Counted from the stretch's first letter, positions 57,701-61,324 are shown. The stretch: DNA of 64,000 nucleotides from Watersipora subatra (GCF_963576615.1 NC_088714.1:35567143-35631142), one strand, 5' to 3'. Notes: a model not told the origin generated them from the letters alone. Made by a program: numbers and translations.

Positions 57701-60700
57701 AGTAAATGCCGATTCATCATCTTTGCTATTATCATCGTATGTAGATATTTTGGCCTGGTGTGGATTTGAGTTACTGTTGTAATATCCATGACCTCGTTCT
57801 CAGCCGCGACCCGATTCACGGCTCTGATTATAGTTGTTTTTAGGACAACCGTTTTGATAATGTTGTAAAGACCCACAGATATAGCAGCCTTTGGATTGTT
57901 GCTGACTATGTTTAAAGCGGTTACTTGCTGACAGTAGAGCAGTGTCAGAGTTCGCTTTAGACCTGACACCACCAGAATCGCTGGCTGGAGTCAGTGCTTT
58001 TTGTTCCCTTTTTTGTTCTTCATTAAGCAGTGTTTGTGTGGCGAACTGTAAAGTTATATCGTCACCGCGAGCCTCGAGTGCAGTCACTACTGTTGAATAG
58101 CTTTCCGGGAGGCTTCCAAGTAGAGTCACCACCTGGTCTTCCTCGCTAATATTAGCCTTAATAGCTGCAAGTTTATCAGTGATAGCTTTCATGTGACGTA
58201 GGTGGTCTTCAATTGATGAACCTTCGCTCATAACAGTCCTAAAGTACCGTTTCTTGAGAAATAATTTATTCGCCAGTGTATCACGTTCAAAGTGAGCTCT
58301 GAGCTTGTTCCACGCAACTCCTGGGTCCTCACATTCACTGATGAGATAAATAAGACTATCACTCACAGAAAGCACCATGTGGGAAAAAGCTTTGCTTGAC
58401 TTCTTTTTGTACTCGGCTTTAGCGGCAGCGTTAGCATCATCCTCCAGAGTAATGGTTCCATCCACATATCCAAATAAGTCCTTAGCTATGAGTAGGTGTT
58501 TGAGTTTGAACTTCCATGTGGCATAGTTATCAGTGTTCAGCTTATCTATAGTCCAGCCTTTCTCATCCATAGTTCTTTGATAATATTTAATGGGTTGACT
58601 GGGCCCATAACCTGTTGTTTAAATACTTTGAATGTTCAGTTTATTGACAGAAACTTTATTAGCTGTGTTCATCTTGACAGTTGTGAACAAAGACAAGGCA
58701 TTATGAAAAGGCTATTGTAACAAAAAAGCAGAAAGCTTTCAGAAAGCACAACGAGATAGCTTTTAAAACCATGAAACTGCTATTATTACAATAACATGTA
58801 TTGTTATACTGATGACTTATATTATTATATTGACGACTTGTATTGTTATATTGATGACTTGTATTGTTATGATGATGACTTATATTGTTATATTGATGAC
58901 TTGTATTGTTATATTGATGATTTGTATTGTTATGATGATGACTTGTATTATTATATTGATGACTTTTATTGTTATATTGATCACTTGTATTGTTATATTG
59001 ATGACTTGTATTGTTATATTGATGACTTGTATTGTTATGATGATGACTTGTATTGTTATGATGATGACTTATATTGTTATATTGATGACTTGTATTGTTA
59101 TATTGATGATTTGTATTGTTATGATGATGACTTGTATTATTATATTGATGACTTTTATTGTTATATTGATGACTTGTATTGTTATATTGATGACTTTTAT
59201 TGTTATATTGATGACTTATATTGTTATATTGACGACCTATATTGATGATTTGGATGCCTTGAATTGTTCCGACATGATATTGTATCAGTGATTTCAGTTC
59301 AATCTTATTAAATATCAACTCTTGTTAACCTCAGTAACTAAGTTCTAAGTTTAAAAAGCCTTGTTGAAGCCGGCACACCAAAATAAACAGTACTTTAGCA
59401 ACAGCATTAAGATGATAGCTTGGAGCTAGCTTTTAGATAAAGAACTAAAACAAAGACTAATATAAAAGTTCACAGAAAGCGGAGCTTTTAAAAAAAAAAC
59501 TTGAAACATTTGAAGCTAAGAATTCACAAATTTAAAATAGAAAAAATGGAAATAAAACTGTACCATTCTACATTAAATGATAATAGAAAATCAAAAGCAA
59601 TTTAGAAAAATAAAATAGAAAAACAGAAAATTAAAGAAAGTTATTTTAACATATGATAATGAAACAATATGTCTATGGATAATTTTATGGTAAATCGGTA
59701 TGTGTTATATTTCAGCTTATTTCTGTGGATCAGGTTTGTGTGACATCAACAGGGTCACAAAAGTCCCCTACTGTGTCTGCGCAAAAGGATGGTCAGGTCC
59801 AACTTGTCAGATTTCACCGTGCGCAGGTCAGTGTCATTGCTGTAGTCAGGTTATGAAAATTAAATAACTTATTGCTTTTATTAAAAACTGTGAGCTAAGT
59901 TGGTTTTAAAATCTCTTCATACTTAATATTCACTTTGAATGTGCAAGATAATTCATGCTTTGCTTTAACATCTAAAGTGGCTAAAATTAGCTGCAAGATA
60001 AAACAATAGCAAACATTTATAATTTAACGGTTGTGATTGAAGCTTTGCGATGCTCATGAATACCATAAGTTGGTCAAAATAATACTGGTTGTTATAGAAT
60101 AAAGTTTTTCATTGTGTTCAAGTATAGCTGGATTTGTTATGTTTTCGCAGAATCTATATGATGCGCTCTTCCCTCACGAGCTCTAAAACAGATCATTTCG
60201 ACTCGTAGTACATTAAACAGCTGTCAAGTTCTTATGGTTTGAATTAGCATAAGAAAAGCTACGTTCTCTCCCTCTGACAATAATTGCATCATGCACGGGT
60301 AGATAAAACATAACAGTTGGTTCTTTCATTAGAGAAATTTTGGTCTTGCTATTTTTATACAGCTGATTCCGTTTGACTCTCACAGTCAGCAGTGCGTTAA
60401 ATGCCCTGAAATCACCAAGTGTGTAAAGCTTTTGCATTCATTGGCATTTTAGGAGGTATATCTACTCATATCTACTCATAAAATCTATTTATCGCAGTAA
60501 TTTTAAAGAGAACATCAACAGAAATATTTTTACAAGTGGTTCAAAACTGCTGACATCAAATATTAAAGCCATTTACATCAACTATTGCTCACTTTCTAGC
60601 TGTAAGATAGAATTGTCTCTTTTTCAAGATCTCCTAAGCTAGGCTAATGTTCTTCTCTCTTTGTTTTCAGAAAAAATATAAACTTAAATATAAACTATCC

Positions 60701-60837
60701 TCCTTGTCGTTTTTGTAATCGCAATTTTTGCAGAAATTGATTCTTTATCCTTTGAAATTGTTTTATTATTTCAGGAGTTCCATCATGTGTAAATGGCAAA
60801 CATAAACTTTCTGCAGATGGAAGCCAATGTGTATGCG
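12704..60837 (+). CDS. secreted multi-EGF protein gene, 13 exons seen, 3' end beyond window
   Basis: Exons, inferred by eye: 12704-12754 (or -12768), 14543 (or 14575)-14717, 22072-22126, 30294-30421, 31970-32128, 35550-35660, 37681-37743, 44493-44660, 46490-46600, 50013-50075, 53158-53325, 59716-59826, 60775-60837. Together these give about 475 codons with no stop. The product has a signal peptide, a short segment with REKR and seven His, then ten complete EGF-like domains and an eleventh begun. After the opening exons the gene repeats a three-exon set (A, B, C) three times; lengths are 159/168/168, 111/111/111 and 63/63/63 nt, and every junction is phase 1. Exon edges fall inside EGF domains, so only whole-triplet duplication keeps the cysteine register. 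No calcium-binding EGF consensus is seen. I cannot name an orthologue. An extracellular ligand, matrix or adhesive role is inference from the architecture alone. Confidence 0.85.
12769..14342. other. EGF gene intron 1 up to the 38-bp repeat
   Basis: Non-coding. A tRNA-like SINE head on + at about 13170-13240 (cctcgtgatctagacc ... cagagtttgattctc), a Helitron-like copy at 13520-13815, and a tRNA-like head on - at about 13985-14065 (rc attagctgaggtgttagtg ... cacaagttcc). No further exon is recognised. Confidence 0.5.
13520..13815 (+). mobile_element. dispersed Helitron-like repeat, copy b
   Basis: Shares with the other copies the blocks ttgtatcattaccaaatc, ttagctattacttgctaatt, agtttgaaagttagaatg and an end at ttttattag...caacgccggg. 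The terminal stem is damaged (cctgccaacgccggg). Confidence 0.55.
14343..14572. repeat. 38-bp tandem repeat, about 6 copies, carrying the exon 2 acceptor
   Basis: The unit runs ggcatctcaaggtgtaggtc then tatcgcaccaagtacgct. Each unit contains gtgtag followed by an open phrase, so candidate acceptors are themselves tandemly repeated. The last copy has gtttctcaag in place of gcatctcaag, a better pyrimidine tract. Confidence 0.9.
14543..14717 (+). CDS. EGF gene exon 2: propeptide-like segment with furin-type site and His run
   Basis: The frame reads LCHKICGYCFHEV, an acidic stretch, then LHLREKRKPGPCD, seven consecutive His (mixed CAC/CAT codons, 14689-14709) and EDC. The donor gtatgt follows at 14718 and leaves phase 1, which is what exon 3 requires; the junction codon becomes Trp. 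R-E-K-R fits the furin rule. The 5' edge is uncertain. Acceptor ...gtgtag at 14541-14542 (phase 0) matches the strong exon 1 donor, and ...ctcaag at 14574 (phase 2) matches the weaker one. Both give the same downstream frame. The upstream edge lies in the last copy of a 38-bp tandem repeat. Confidence 0.55.
14822..17585. repeat. 16-bp minisatellite, about 170 copies
   Basis: The consensus is gccatggttcactata with recurring variants (gtagccatgg, tatccatagt, agtcatagtt). Each main-form unit holds the palindrome CCATGG. Blocks of several variants recur in the same order, pointing to multi-unit duplication. It lies in intron 2 of the EGF gene. Confidence 0.98.
17600..18180. repeat. intron stretch with a 34-bp repeat, about 4 copies
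   Basis: At 17868-17998 a 34-bp unit (agttctattacatgctattg...) repeats; agttct starts lie at 17875 and 17909. The rest is AT-rich intron with no other feature. Confidence 0.8.
18184..18324. repeat. near-perfect inverted repeat, 69-bp arms, 3-nt loop
   Basis: The left arm 18184-18252 is the reverse complement of 18256-18324 around tat, with one mismatch (ttgc against the expected tggc). A second, shorter hairpin follows directly at about 18325-18372 (gaaagaggaatattta...taaatattcttctttc). Such structures are either very recent foldback DNA or a template-switch product. Confidence 0.95.
18378..21617. repeat. 58-bp minisatellite, about 56 copies, with a 232-bp higher-order repeat
   Basis: The unit runs gtagagagaatagactgcg then tgtgtagtagggactacaat and gctacagaagggtagtgtg. 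Diagnostic variants are agcg/agtg, agagag/agagac and gggact/gggcct. From 19659 the order cg, cg, tg, tg repeats exactly four times to 20587 with matched linked variants, a 4 x 58 = 232-bp period, and resumes at 20877-21340. Confidence 0.98.
21620..22071. other. intron 2 remainder
   Basis: AT-rich. It ends in a pyrimidine-containing acceptor (cttggttttag) for the exon at 22072. No feature otherwise. Confidence 0.6.
22072..22126 (+). CDS. EGF gene exon 3: first half of EGF-like domain 1
   Basis: Reads CKDNCHYNGVCMKFQRG, the first three cysteines of an EGF domain. The acceptor is ...ggttttag and the donor gtaaga at 22127. The exon ends with two bases of an Arg codon, completed by the first base of the exon at 30294. 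The resulting domain has all six cysteines. Confidence 0.8.
22127..22554. other. intron stretch with CA-rich microsatellite
   Basis: 22431-22530 is an impure (CA)n/(CG-CA) tract. The remainder carries no recognisable feature. Confidence 0.8.
22555..22946 (+). mobile_element. dispersed Helitron-like repeat, copy c (intact 3' end)
   Basis: The best terminus of the family: ttattacccgggcaacgcc forms the stem CCCGG/CCGGG, followed by tagcacagCTAGT and then A. A short GC hairpin about 10 nt before CTRRT is the Helitron 3' signature. The upstream body has the shared blocks accaaatcatcttttattg and agtttgaaagttagaatg. A LINE 3' end is the alternative. Confidence 0.5.
22991..25866 (+). mobile_element. 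hAT DNA transposon, 2,876 bp, degenerate
   Basis: It is flanked by a perfect 8-bp target duplication gtctaaat (22983-22990 and 25867-25874), the hAT hallmark. The ends are imperfect inverted repeats: caggcatgtccaac on the left and gttggaaacctctg on the right. Between them lies a broken transposase related to the GTF2IRD2/ZBED-type hAT group. It inserted just beyond Helitron-like copy c, inside intron 3 of the EGF gene. Confidence 0.93.
23324..25444 (+). pseudogene. hAT transposase pseudogene (GTF2IRD2-like)
   Basis: Pieces in order: 23340-23701 BED-finger-like (FIKYHGESQAICVICNQ, pairing Cys kept but the distal His replaced) and a linker ending HGEFAKE. Then a likely phase-0 intron at 23702-23929 (gtaagc...tttttag). 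23930-24115 continues LAVFVDKFYPDKTSN. 24120-24659 has GVDNEFSVTEDFL, CTDETPAMAEKNIGL, HQEKLAARTLRMDRVM and LNHQQFK, the catalytic-core blocks of this family. 24804-25112 and 25256-25444 hold the C-terminal part, including EQFFSRMKHIKIKY, the hAT dimerisation segment. A frameshift with apparent loss of the sequence before TDLSDTSQLAI occurs near 24075-24120. A stop and a small direct duplication (24700-24740 copied at 24780-24820) break the 3' half. It cannot encode an active enzyme as it stands. Confidence 0.85.
25875..26696. other. intron stretch, unrecognised
   Basis: Two overlapping frames (25907-26173, 25944-26198) show no domain. A (TTA)n tract lies at 26427-26442 and is followed by tctatcgacgctgcgcgaag. 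It may belong to an older element; I see no proof. Confidence 0.3.
26697..27130 (-). mobile_element. LINE 3' end, copy 1 (inverted relative to 29260-29690)
   Basis: The reverse complement matches 29260-29690 over its whole length, including cacaactatcaacacctgct, aagtaaacatcaacgatact, ttacacaggcagatg-like text and aggatacttttacagtttcc. It holds only the last part of the LINE frame and its 3' UTR. Confidence 0.8.
27131..27830. other. intron stretch
   Basis: AT-rich, with no frame or repeat that I recognise. Confidence 0.5.
27830..28040 (-). mobile_element. tRNA-derived SINE, minus strand
   Basis: On the minus strand ctggtggttagacaattgg (box A, rc of 28003-28021) and gaattcaaatcc (box B, rc of 27963-27974) have tRNA-like spacing. 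A GC-richer body follows (27835-27900, gccccgccggctgctcgggc), unlike the AT-rich surroundings. No intact cloverleaf ends are seen. Confidence 0.6.
28041..28384. other. intron stretch
   Basis: No gene. The phrase gatatctcatttttac with an accagaggtaccagtacc-like neighbour at 28285-28325 recurs at 33225-33265, so this is the 5' part of the same dispersed repeat as copies d and e. Confidence 0.45.
28385..28665 (+). mobile_element. dispersed Helitron-like repeat, copy d, left part
   Basis: Carries the family blocks attcaacatattcaggattt, tttagctattacttgctaat and agtttgaaagttagaatgg. It is interrupted at about 28665 by LINE sequence; its right end resumes at about 29690 (tatgctaaataaaaataaat ... 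attacccaagcaatggcggg). Confidence 0.6.
28735..29690 (+). pseudogene. LINE ORF2 C-terminal remnant plus 3' UTR
   Basis: Broken frames read NDWQRRWKTLL, then LPRRQLSILTGLFTGYTTLQ, CKCLDEDETVDHYLY and RYSNHTNLRKKIFP. These match the usual C-terminal end of RNase H-bearing or CR1/Jockey-like LINE proteins (W-rich start, LxTGHxxL-type block, and a C.C..ETxxH zinc-knuckle-like block before a short tail). Stops occur near 28855 and 28955. The text after about 29320 is 3' UTR, shared inverted with 26697-27130. It is nested inside Helitron-like copy d. Confidence 0.7.
29746..30293. other. intron 3 end
   Basis: A TATATG microsatellite at 29755-29830, then AT-rich DNA. It ends with a good acceptor (ctctttatgcag) for the exon at 30294. 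Confidence 0.6.
30294..30421 (+). CDS. EGF gene exon 4: end of EGF 1 and start of EGF 2
   Basis: Reads EYEYRCSCNAGYTGKDCE, the last three cysteines of EGF 1, then RICYKIYCKNGGKPKLVGHV and YEC. The second domain has Lys where the third EGF cysteine normally follows NGG, so EGF 2 keeps five of six cysteines. Its CKNG..KL core resembles the short C exons (37681, 50013, 60775), so this exon looks like a fusion of an EGF half with a C-type exon. The donor is gtaagt and the exon ends in phase 1. Confidence 0.88.
30422..31969. repeat. intron 4 with three tandem arrays
   Basis: 30677-31125: a 17-bp unit (tagttacatagtgcttt), about 26 copies. 31418-31512: a 23-bp unit (cttactttgcagaacagcgc...), 4 copies. 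31672-31905: mixed ctagtccacac and gtgtacagcgtacac units. The arrays lie end to end, with about 300 bp of plain intron between the first two. The acceptor at 31969 is tttcttag. Confidence 0.92.
31970..32128 (+). CDS. EGF gene exon 5 (A1)
   Basis: Reads DCPLGYGGKQCE (end of EGF 2), then a complete six-cysteine domain from TDYCAASPCGRQGSCV through FTCNCNDGYSGAQC, and starts the next with MTPSC. 159 nt, three codons shorter than A2 and A3. Phase 1 at both ends, donor gtgagc. Confidence 0.92.
32129..33354. other. intron 5, left part, with SINE heads
   Basis: A tRNA-like head on + at about 32575-32640 (tagcctaatgagtagggtg ... gagatcaaatc). A clearer one lies on - at 32823-32885: the rc has tagcttcgtggttacacatg as box A and gcaagttcaaatcc as box B. 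No gene. Confidence 0.5.
33355..33590 (+). mobile_element. dispersed Helitron-like repeat, copy e (truncated)
   Basis: Contains attcaacatgttcatgattt, tagctattacttgccaatta and aaaacacttttcccatgata, and stops at a TATA-rich tract. Confidence 0.5.
33676..34247. mobile_element. mariner-like MITE, about 570 bp
   Basis: The left end is ta-cagtggtgatcataataa. The right end, read on the minus strand, is ta-ctgcggtgatcgaaatta, so the inverted ends match at most of the first 20 positions, and TA is found on both sides. Tc1/mariner elements insert at TA and many carry CAGTGGTG-type ends. No transposase frame remains inside. Confidence 0.7.
34240..34955. repeat. 36-bp minisatellite, about 20 copies, seeded by the MITE end
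   Basis: The unit is gatcaccgcagtatat plus ctattatatataatag and aaat. The first half is the last part of the mariner-like MITE with its TA site; the second is a perfect palindrome (ctattatatataatag). The 36-bp period leaves both strands open (12-residue repeats), a by-product. Confidence 0.95.
34959..35140. mobile_element. palindromic MITE-like element, about 180 bp
   Basis: The left arm (attaggagtaac..., ttagtaaaaccgctacaaat) is inversely repeated at the right (atttgtagcgcttttactaa, ttactcctaacat), with a divergent centre near 35020-35070. No clear target duplication. It abuts the 36-bp array. Confidence 0.7.
35550..35660 (+). CDS. EGF gene exon 6 (B1)
   Basis: Reads YDCGSGVCDIDRMTTKPYC then VCPLGWSGKHC, cysteines 2-6 of EGF 4, followed by KNSPCA, which opens EGF 5. 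111 nt, acceptor aatccacag, donor gtaagc, phase 1 at both ends. Confidence 0.93.
35661..36370. repeat. tandem duplication covering exon B1 and its intron
   Basis: Copy 1 runs from inside exon B1 (about 35555) to about 35840; copy 2 from about 35846 to 36370. Shared landmarks after the exon are attaggctatcatttt, then ctagtttcatttcctctgatg and aaaatatgttgtct. Copy 2 has about 230 bp more in the middle. Confidence 0.85.
35846..35951 (+). pseudogene. duplicate of exon B1 without an acceptor
   Basis: 106 nt almost identical to 35555-35660 (seven base differences that I can count). The frame and all cysteines are intact and the donor gtaagc is kept. The text before it is ...tattttatttggtct, copied from the middle of intron 6, so no AG lies where an acceptor should be. 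The nearest upstream AG (35816) would give the wrong phase. Four of six changed codons alter the amino acid. Probably never spliced. Confidence 0.85.
36405..37060. repeat. 38-bp minisatellite, about 17 copies
   Basis: The unit runs cagtattccgtaagtcacta then ctaaatacaatatacagt. cagtat motifs lie 38 bp apart (36423, 36461). A second short array (actgaggctggactgtactg, about five imperfect copies) lies at 37215-37350. Confidence 0.95.
37681..37743 (+). CDS. EGF gene exon 7 (C1)
   Basis: A 63-nt exon reading APTCVHGQHKLAPNG then TSCVC, phase 1 at both ends, acceptor cttaacag, donor gtaagt. It carries the middle of EGF 5. Spliced to A2 it produces the unusual C-x-C-x-C string (SCVCEC). C2 and C3 are the same length with the same CVNG..KL core. 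Confidence 0.9.
37744..38200. other. intron 7, left part
   Basis: No recognisable feature. Confidence 0.5.
38210..39011 (-). mobile_element. non-autonomous hAT element, 802 bp, with BED-finger remnant
   Basis: It is flanked by a perfect 8-bp duplication gtttagta (38202-38209 and 39012-39019). The ends are caagggtctgcaacc and ggttgctgacccctg, inverted repeats of the hAT type, with typical subterminal tggactcg/tggctccgga text. On the minus strand (about 38690-38590) a short frame reads AFTADETDSPVFLICDEKF, like the start of a ZBED-type transposase with the first Cys of its finger lost. The rest of the transposase is missing. Differs from the element at 22991. Confidence 0.9.
39071..40433. mobile_element. 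TTAA-flanked DNA element with about 190-bp inverted repeats
   Basis: TTAA lies on both sides (39067-39070, 40434-40437). The ends are AAAATAGAGAAAGC and, inverted, AGAATAGAGAAAGC. The inverted homology continues for about 190 bp (ttgaggtgttgactgatgtt; agctgagatatagccagcca; acgtatgaaatcgactt). TTAA targets are used by piggyBac and Kolobok. The interior frame 39805-40032 (75 codons, MAVVDLQSVNSDD...) matches nothing I know. 1,363 bp. Confidence 0.8.
40438..41369. other. intron 7, middle part
   Basis: Degenerate phrases such as ttaattaggtca and taagtaggtcaat flank the TTAA element on both sides (39020-39066, 40485-40600), so it landed in an old short-period repeat. Small frames at 40766 and 41021 have no recognised motif. 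Confidence 0.5.
41370..42925. repeat. 37-bp minisatellite, about 42 copies
   Basis: The unit runs gtttacaagtatcagccatt then aaatatattacataaat. Variants are tctc/tatc/tgtc after aag and taaat/taagt. The arrangement of variants suggests repeated duplication of short blocks. Confidence 0.98.
42926..43780. other. AT-rich intron with irregular aattaaattaac repeats
   Basis: Phrases such as taattaaattaacaaatta recur at irregular spacing at 42990-43480 and 43740. No gene. Confidence 0.6.
43780..44300. repeat. 15-bp minisatellite, about 34 copies
   Basis: The unit is ctctagcctgtgtga. A period divisible by three keeps both strands open (CDSSL and LESHR five-residue repeats). It lies in the intron before exon A2, on DNA that is otherwise AT-rich. 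Confidence 0.97.
44493..44660 (+). CDS. EGF gene exon 8 (A2)
   Basis: Reads CDSNEWWGTRCE (end of EGF 5), a complete EGF 6 from RRCDRTTCSNNGIC through YKCNCSPGYSGTNC, then ATATCN, which opens EGF 7. 168 nt, acceptor ttgctctacag, donor gtgagt, phase 1 at both ends. Confidence 0.94.
44661..45436. other. intron 8, left part
   Basis: No recognised feature. A 71-codon frame at 45209-45424 has no domain. Confidence 0.5.
45447..46304. mobile_element. Mutator-like element, about 858 bp
   Basis: It is flanked by a direct 10-bp repeat ctgatttcac (45437-45446, 46305-46314). The long inverted ends share tgatataaaacc, gctatcat.tgggc, gggtttaatgatc and agctctgtt over about 80-100 bp. Long inverted ends plus a 9-11-bp duplication is the Mutator pattern. 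The left tip is partly tandemly duplicated (aatgatataaaacccccca twice). The interior frame 45879-46121 is unrecognised. Confidence 0.7.
46490..46600 (+). CDS. EGF gene exon 9 (B2)
   Basis: Reads FNCGTGVCGINKVTNTHFC then TCSTGWSGANC and QVSPCT. 111 nt like B1 and B3, acceptor cttctag, donor gtatgt, phase 1 at both ends. Completes EGF 7 and opens EGF 8. Confidence 0.93.
46601..46950. other. intron 9, left part
   Basis: Plain AT-rich intron leading into the 31-bp array; no gene. Confidence 0.5.
46955..48660. repeat. 31-bp minisatellite split by a MITE
   Basis: The unit is ctatcttatgctcatcacc plus ttattggttaga; about 22 copies left of 47647 and about 7 increasingly divergent ones right of 48438. 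The two halves join in register when the MITE and one TTA are removed. Confidence 0.95.
47648..48438. mobile_element. Harbinger-like MITE, 791 bp
   Basis: It is flanked by TTA on each side (47645-47647, 48439-48441). The 22-bp inverted ends begin AGGTGTAAACACACTAGG and AGGTATAAACACACTAGG, with one mismatch. A 3-bp TTA duplication is the PIF/Harbinger signature. Subterminal blocks carry repeated inverted tatcgctagcg/gcgatatcgctc motifs, as transposase-binding sites often do. An interior frame (from 47841, MAPSRRQRKQ) may be a coding remnant; not recognised. Confidence 0.8.
48661..49345. other. intron 9, right part
   Basis: Scattered relics of the 31-bp unit (attggttaga) up to about 48850, then an unrecognised 88-codon frame at 49063-49329. 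No gene is supported. Confidence 0.5.
49350..49795. repeat. 32-bp minisatellite, about 14 copies
   Basis: The unit runs cttaccctgtgctgttagtt then accacagttgta. Confidence 0.96.
50013..50075 (+). CDS. EGF gene exon 10 (C2)
   Basis: Reads APNCVNGVHKLSPDR then SQCIC. 63 nt, acceptor ttttgacag, donor gtaagc, phase 1 at both ends. Middle of EGF 8; joined to A3 it gives QCICEC. Confidence 0.9.
50076..51600. other. intron 10 with a hAT-type 3' end
   Basis: At about 50980-51063 the text ggctcccactgc ... aaggttgcagacccttg looks like the right end of a hAT element (compare 38995-39011). I find no matching left end or duplication, so it is probably a truncated copy. The rest is plain intron. Confidence 0.5.
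51600..53040. repeat. 26-bp minisatellite, about 55 copies, with a recurring variant cassette
   Basis: The unit runs aaatcataagtcagtcaatt then agtatt. Most units are identical. A cassette of variants (cataagccag, cattaagtctg, cgtgactcagta, cgtaactcag) recurs in the same order near 51995, 52180 and 52520, and partly near 52830. Confidence 0.98.
53158..53325 (+). CDS. EGF gene exon 11 (A3)
   Basis: Reads CNNKDWYGSLCE, complete EGF 9 from KRCDSTTCNGKGTC through YRCDCVPGYSGTHC, then TTPTCA opening EGF 10. 168 nt, closely matching A2 (KRC/RRCD.TTC, PGYSGT.C). Acceptor gttttcag, donor gtatgt, phase 1 at both ends. The acceptor lies about 120 bp after the 26-bp array. Confidence 0.94.
53326..53625. 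other. intron 11, left part
   Basis: Plain AT-rich intron before the 21-bp array. Confidence 0.5.
53628..54366. repeat. 21-bp minisatellite, left block, about 35 copies
   Basis: The unit is ttatattgatgacttgtatt plus g, with gatgatgat variants. Both it and the right block (58794-59245) were one array before the copia insertion. A period divisible by three keeps two frames open; not coding. Confidence 0.97.
54367..54547 (-). repeat. copia 3' LTR
   Basis: On the + strand it starts TGTTGTTTAAATAC and ends TTATTACAATA. The internal edge carries, on the minus strand, a short purine stretch gagtggaag just before the LTR, a plausible polypurine tract. Confidence 0.95.
54664..57799 (-). pseudogene. 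pol: copia pol region (protease, integrase, RT, RNase H), broken
   Basis: In order on the minus strand: protease with DSGA (WLIDSGATSHM, near 57660); integrase with H-x4-H (WHQRLAHV), CEAC, and the D, D, E positions in VHTDVCG, FIDDFSRH and GCAERFN; a TGA at 56654-56656 just after RNRLPT; reverse transcriptase from about 56500 with YVDDLCIM; a one-base frameshift in the stretch about 55440-55482; then RNase H with GYTDADYASD, TTESEYIA, VDNQSAA and KHIDVKYH, ending at 54664. The complete gag-pol span, about 1,300 codons, is normal for copia. As written it cannot give a full polyprotein unless the TGAs are read through. Confidence 0.9.
57803..58570 (-). CDS. gag: copia gag-like capsid protein
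   Basis: 256 codons from Met to an in-frame TGA at 57800-57802. The N terminus has the copia gag (UBN2/DUF4219-like) start WTIDKLNTDNYATWKFKLKH. The middle holds FLKKRYFRTVMSEGSSIEDH and LLGSLPESYSTVV, typical of this capsid. Near residues 229-242 is a zinc knuckle C-x2-C-x4-H-x4-C (CYICGSLQHYQNGC). It packages the element RNA in virus-like particles. The TGA falls between the knuckle and the protease, where full-length elements normally read on. Confidence 0.9.
58596..58612 (-). promoter_or_regulatory. copia primer-binding site for initiator tRNA-Met fragment
   Basis: Directly inside the 5' LTR the minus strand reads GGTTATGGGCCCAGTC. Its complement, ctgggcccataacc, is the anticodon arm of animal initiator tRNA-Met (anticodon CAT). 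Drosophila copia is known to prime from such an internal tRNA fragment rather than the tRNA 3' end, so this element very likely does the same. Confidence 0.85.
58613..58793 (-). repeat. copia 5' LTR
   Basis: The same 181 bp as the left copy with three substitutions near 58646-58696. For the minus-strand element this is the promoter LTR, upstream of gag. Confidence 0.95.
58799..59250. repeat. 21-bp minisatellite, right block, about 21 copies
   Basis: Same unit and variants as 53628-54366. It continues the array interrupted by the copia element and fades at 59230-59260. Confidence 0.96.
59251..59715. other. intron 11, right part
   Basis: A-rich plain intron ending in acceptor tatatttcag. Confidence 0.5.
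59716..59826 (+). CDS. EGF gene exon 12 (B3)
   Basis: Reads YFCGSGLCDINRVTKVPYC then VCAKGWSGPTC and QISPCA. 111 nt, acceptor ttatatttcag, donor gtcagt, phase 1 at both ends. Completes EGF 10, opens EGF 11. The donor is weaker than in B1 and B2. Confidence 0.92.
59827..60774. other. intron 12
   Basis: No repeat array or element recognised, one of the few plain introns of the gene. It ends tattatttcag. Confidence 0.5.
60775..60837 (+). CDS. EGF gene exon 13 (C3)
   Basis: Reads VPSCVNGKHKLSADG then SQCVC. 63 nt, donor gtgagt, phase 1 at both ends. The last coding exon in the window; the pattern predicts an A-type exon (about 168 nt, starting with a Cys right after a shared Glu or Asp codon) further right. 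Confidence 0.92.
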
Positions 60838-60904
60838 GTGAGTAATTGTCACCAAAATCAAGAGCTGTTGAAACAAGCGGGCCATCTGCTAGAAGTGTCA
60901 TGAA

Positions 60905-61085
60905 TAGTCAGATAGTGTTGTACATAGTCAGATGGTAATGTTGTACGTTGTCAGATGGTGGTGTTGTACATAGTCAGATGGTGGTGTTTTACATAGTCAG
61001 ATGGTAGAGATGTACATAGTCACATGGTAGTGTTGTACATAGTCAAATGGTAGTGTTGTACATAGTCAGATGGTAGTGTTGTACA
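60905..61085. repeat. 23-bp tandem repeat, about 8 copies
   Basis: The unit is tagtcagatggtagtgttgt plus aca, with small changes. Confidence 0.93.
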
Positions 61086-61324
61086 TCATACAGCAGAAGC
61101 TGTGTGTGCGTGAAATAAAAGTATAAGGAGTGATGTTGTTGAGATGGGGATTGTACTCTATGAGAGAACGAAATTGTACCCATGTACATAATATTAAGCG
61201 CTGTTTGCTTTGCTTTTTATTATGAGTAAATTATGATTGGTCATTATCCATTCATTTGTAGAACATATGATAAATACTGGCACAATTATTTTTGGGCTCT
61301 GTAGTCTATTCTGATTAGCAGCTG

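Larger units (their letters stand above)
54367..58793 (-). mobile_element. Ty1/copia LTR retrotransposon, 4,427 bp
   Basis: It has identical-length LTRs (54367-54547 and 58613-58793, 181 bp, three differences that I count) and a 5-bp duplication acatg on both sides (54362-54366, 58794-58798). Inside, on the minus strand, gag, protease, integrase, reverse transcriptase and RNase H follow in the copia order. Two in-frame TGA codons and one frameshift break the single long frame. The low LTR divergence suggests a fairly recent insertion. Confidence 0.97.

Noticed and set aside
53608..59318. Repeats of YCYIDDL and similar on either side of the copia element
   Set aside because: 21-bp minisatellite with a period divisible by three; not a protein.
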